From NCBI GenBank assembly GCA_043802865.1, contig JAZDKQ010000029.1, positions 1 through 7,325 of the forward strand: DNA of 7,325 nucleotides, given 5' to 3'. Below are positions 6,132 through 7,325 of this stretch, in pieces (the stretch's first letter is position 1; every line of letters starts with the position of its first letter). The stretch is from JAPLXD01 sp043802865 (GTDB taxonomy: Bacteria; Patescibacteriota; Minisyncoccia; Moranbacterales; UBA11712). Both the position numbers and the translations under genes were made by a program. The notes below the pieces were generated by a model. That model ran no database searches. It was not told the origin of the DNA and saw only the letters and a program-made list of their open reading frames with translations.

Positions 6132-6188
6132 GAAGTTATTTGTTATATATCTTTTGCTTGAATGAAAAAATAACAAAAAATTCTTAGC

Positions 6189-6515
6189 TTACAACAAACT
6201 TTCCTGAATCCTTTTCCACTCATTCGCAACTTTTTCTTTATTATTTCCTGCCTCCAGCCAAGCGCGCACAACCTTATCAAGGCGATCATGATATCCTTCC
6301 ATACACTTGAAGTCACTAATTCTATAACTTGCATCAATAGACCCGTCTTTTGTCTTTACATGAAAGTGTGGCGGATTATGTTCATCGCGTGTTTGAACTA
6401 TAAAACGATATTTTCCTGAAGTGCCAACTAAAACTTTCTCGACCCGACCCGTAATAATAATTTGAGGGTTAGAACCTCTATTTAAAAAATTTTCTAAATC
6501 CTGAAAAATATCCAT
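6189..6515 (-). CDS. DUF4160-type small protein
   Basis: A 108-residue soluble protein. The core EHNPPHFHVKTKDGSIDASYRI (45-66) is the hallmark of the DUF4160 family: a His-rich PPHFH strand followed by a hydrophobic strand. A C-terminal helical part (about 78-104: VVRAWLEAGNNKEKVANEW) matches the usual 'V..W...n...l...W' ending. The clustered H46, H50 and H52 look like a metal or catalytic site, but no activity is established to my knowledge. DUF4160 genes are often small two-gene partners, commonly next to DUF2442, in toxin-antitoxin-like settings; no DUF2442 is seen here. The N terminus (1-40) is longer than in minimal members and contains a charged strand pair (TGRVEKVLV, KYRFIVQTR). The gene starts 17 nt after the nuclease gene's stop, so the two are almost certainly co-transcribed. 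It has no Shine-Dalgarno sequence. Confidence 0.82.
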   Translation of the reverse strand: MDIFQDLENFLNRGSNPQIIITGRVEKVLVGTSGKYRFIVQTRDEHNPPHFHVKTKDGSIDASYRISDFKCMEGYHDRLDKVVRAWLEAGNNKEKVANEWKRIQESLL

Positions 6516-6532
6516 CTTGAAATTTCTAATTC

Positions 6533-7282
6533 TTATTTTGATTTAACTGCTTCAATATAACTGCAATAATCGCAGTCAGGATTGGCTTTAGGAATTTTGT
6601 CGCCTTTCAAGCACTTATGCGCTTCGTGAAGTGTTTTTTCAACCCAGGAATCATCTCCTTTGTACGGAATGAGCGTGATGTCGAAATCGAGTTTGCCGTC
6701 GAAAGCTTTTCTGTCCTTCTTCCCGTTGCAATATACGAAATAGCCGGTGCTTGAAACTTTGTAGCCGTTTTGCCGAAGAAGCCACTGATAAACTTCCATT
6801 TGCCGCTTGTATCCCTTGTGCCATTCTTCATCAAGCGCGGTGATCTCTTTGTCCTTTGATGTTGCTTTATAATCAACGACAATATATTCGCCTTTGGAAT
6901 TTTCCCAAAGATCATCAATCGCGCCGAAGATCAGGAGATTGGTCGGCTCATGCAAATATTGAATGCCGGTGAAGTTGTGGCACCACTTGTCGAGATCGTC
7001 ATGCGGAATAGGCCGCGCGTCAACGCCGTATTTCTCGATCAGGGGATGTTTCGTGCCGTTGGCGCGGTGAATGTCGAATTCTTGCTTCAAGAGCGTGTCC
7101 ACCGCAGAATTCAGCGCAAAGGGATAGCCCGGTGGGCGGCCAACTCCCAGCTTTCGATCCATATAGAAACACCGCGGACAATCCAAAAACAAATCGATCT
7201 TCGATCTCGATAACTTAAACGGCTTTGAAAAATTTTCGCCGTATAATCCTTTTTTTCTTTGTGAGTTGTAATATTGGGACAT
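6533..7282 (-). CDS. PD-(D/E)XK nuclease family protein with RecB/Cas4-like cysteines
   Basis: The 249-residue product has the motif order of the PDDEXK_1/RecB-Cas4 nuclease group. LSRSKIDLFLDCPRCFY (24-40) is the N-terminal helix with C35 and C38. GAIDDL with D123/D124 and VVDYKATS with D137 and K139 form the metal site. RQMEVYQWLL (160-169) is the QxxxY helix. The C terminus has C224 and C237-D-Y-C240. Four or more cysteines at the two ends suggest a [4Fe-4S] cluster as in AddB and Cas4. The likely role is Mg-dependent DNA cleavage in repair or defence. There is no helicase fusion, and no Cas1/Cas2 or CRISPR is in view. The protein resembles a strongly conserved Parcubacteria protein I recall, beginning MSQYYN and containing GRPPG.PFALNSAVD. 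The ATG at 7282 fits that start. It leads the operon; a TTTAAT at 7316-7311 could be a -10 box whose -35 lies outside the window. Confidence 0.9.
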   Translation of the reverse strand: MSQYYNSQRKKGLYGENFSKPFKLSRSKIDLFLDCPRCFYMDRKLGVGRPPGYPFALNSAVDTLLKQEFDIHRANGTKHPLIEKYGVDARPIPHDDLDKWCHNFTGIQYLHEPTNLLIFGAIDDLWENSKGEYIVVDYKATSKDKEITALDEEWHKGYKRQMEVYQWLLRQNGYKVSSTGYFVYCNGKKDRKAFDGKLDFDITLIPYKGDDSWVEKTLHEAHKCLKGDKIPKANPDCDYCSYIEAVKSK

Positions 7283-7325
7283 TCAATCAATAATTTAGAT
7301 AAAAATCACAATTAAAATAAGCATC

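Noticed and set aside
6132..6176. TTG at 6176 as the AbiTii gene start
   Set aside because: A rare start codon with no ribosome site, adding 15 residues of low-complexity sequence ahead of the domain. The ATG at 6131 is simpler, though TTG is not excluded.

Overview
The window looks like chromosomal DNA from a Patescibacteria (Candidate Phyla Radiation) bacterium, most likely Parcubacteria-like. I base this on recall rather than a search. The PD-(D/E)XK nuclease starting at 7282, the four-helix membrane protein upstream of gyrB and the M23 peptidase all match, as whole-protein patterns, sequences I associate with that group. Genes are short and closely packed, and none of the eight recognised start codons has a convincing Shine-Dalgarno sequence.

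Layout. Positions 1-1817 (-) hold gyrB, missing its 3' end. Upstream of it, with the same orientation, is a small four-helix membrane protein (1872-2240, -). It probably shares a transcript with gyrB from a good sigma-70-type promoter at 2265-2293. A second, divergent promoter (2334-2362, +) drives a secreted M23 metallopeptidase (2400-3083, +). That gene converges, with only 17 bp between stops, on a membrane-anchored protein of unknown function (3101-3769, -). Next comes rlmN (3823-4818, -), with its own promoter (4828-4856) directly behind a terminator hairpin (4858-4883). A roughly 200-bp stretch without a confident gene follows (4884-5084), holding at most a doubtful 40-codon frame.

The right end is a probable three-gene minus-strand operon, read 7282 to 5085: a PD-(D/E)XK nuclease with RecB/Cas4-like cysteines, a small DUF4160-type protein, and an AbiTii-domain protein. 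The AbiTii gene is clearly more AT-rich than gyrB or the nuclease, which suggests horizontal acquisition.

Most of the window is housekeeping: DNA supercoiling, 23S rRNA/tRNA methylation and cell-wall turnover. The most interesting part is the right-hand cluster, a candidate compact anti-phage or toxin-antitoxin-like module. Its function is inferred from domain families and gene order only.
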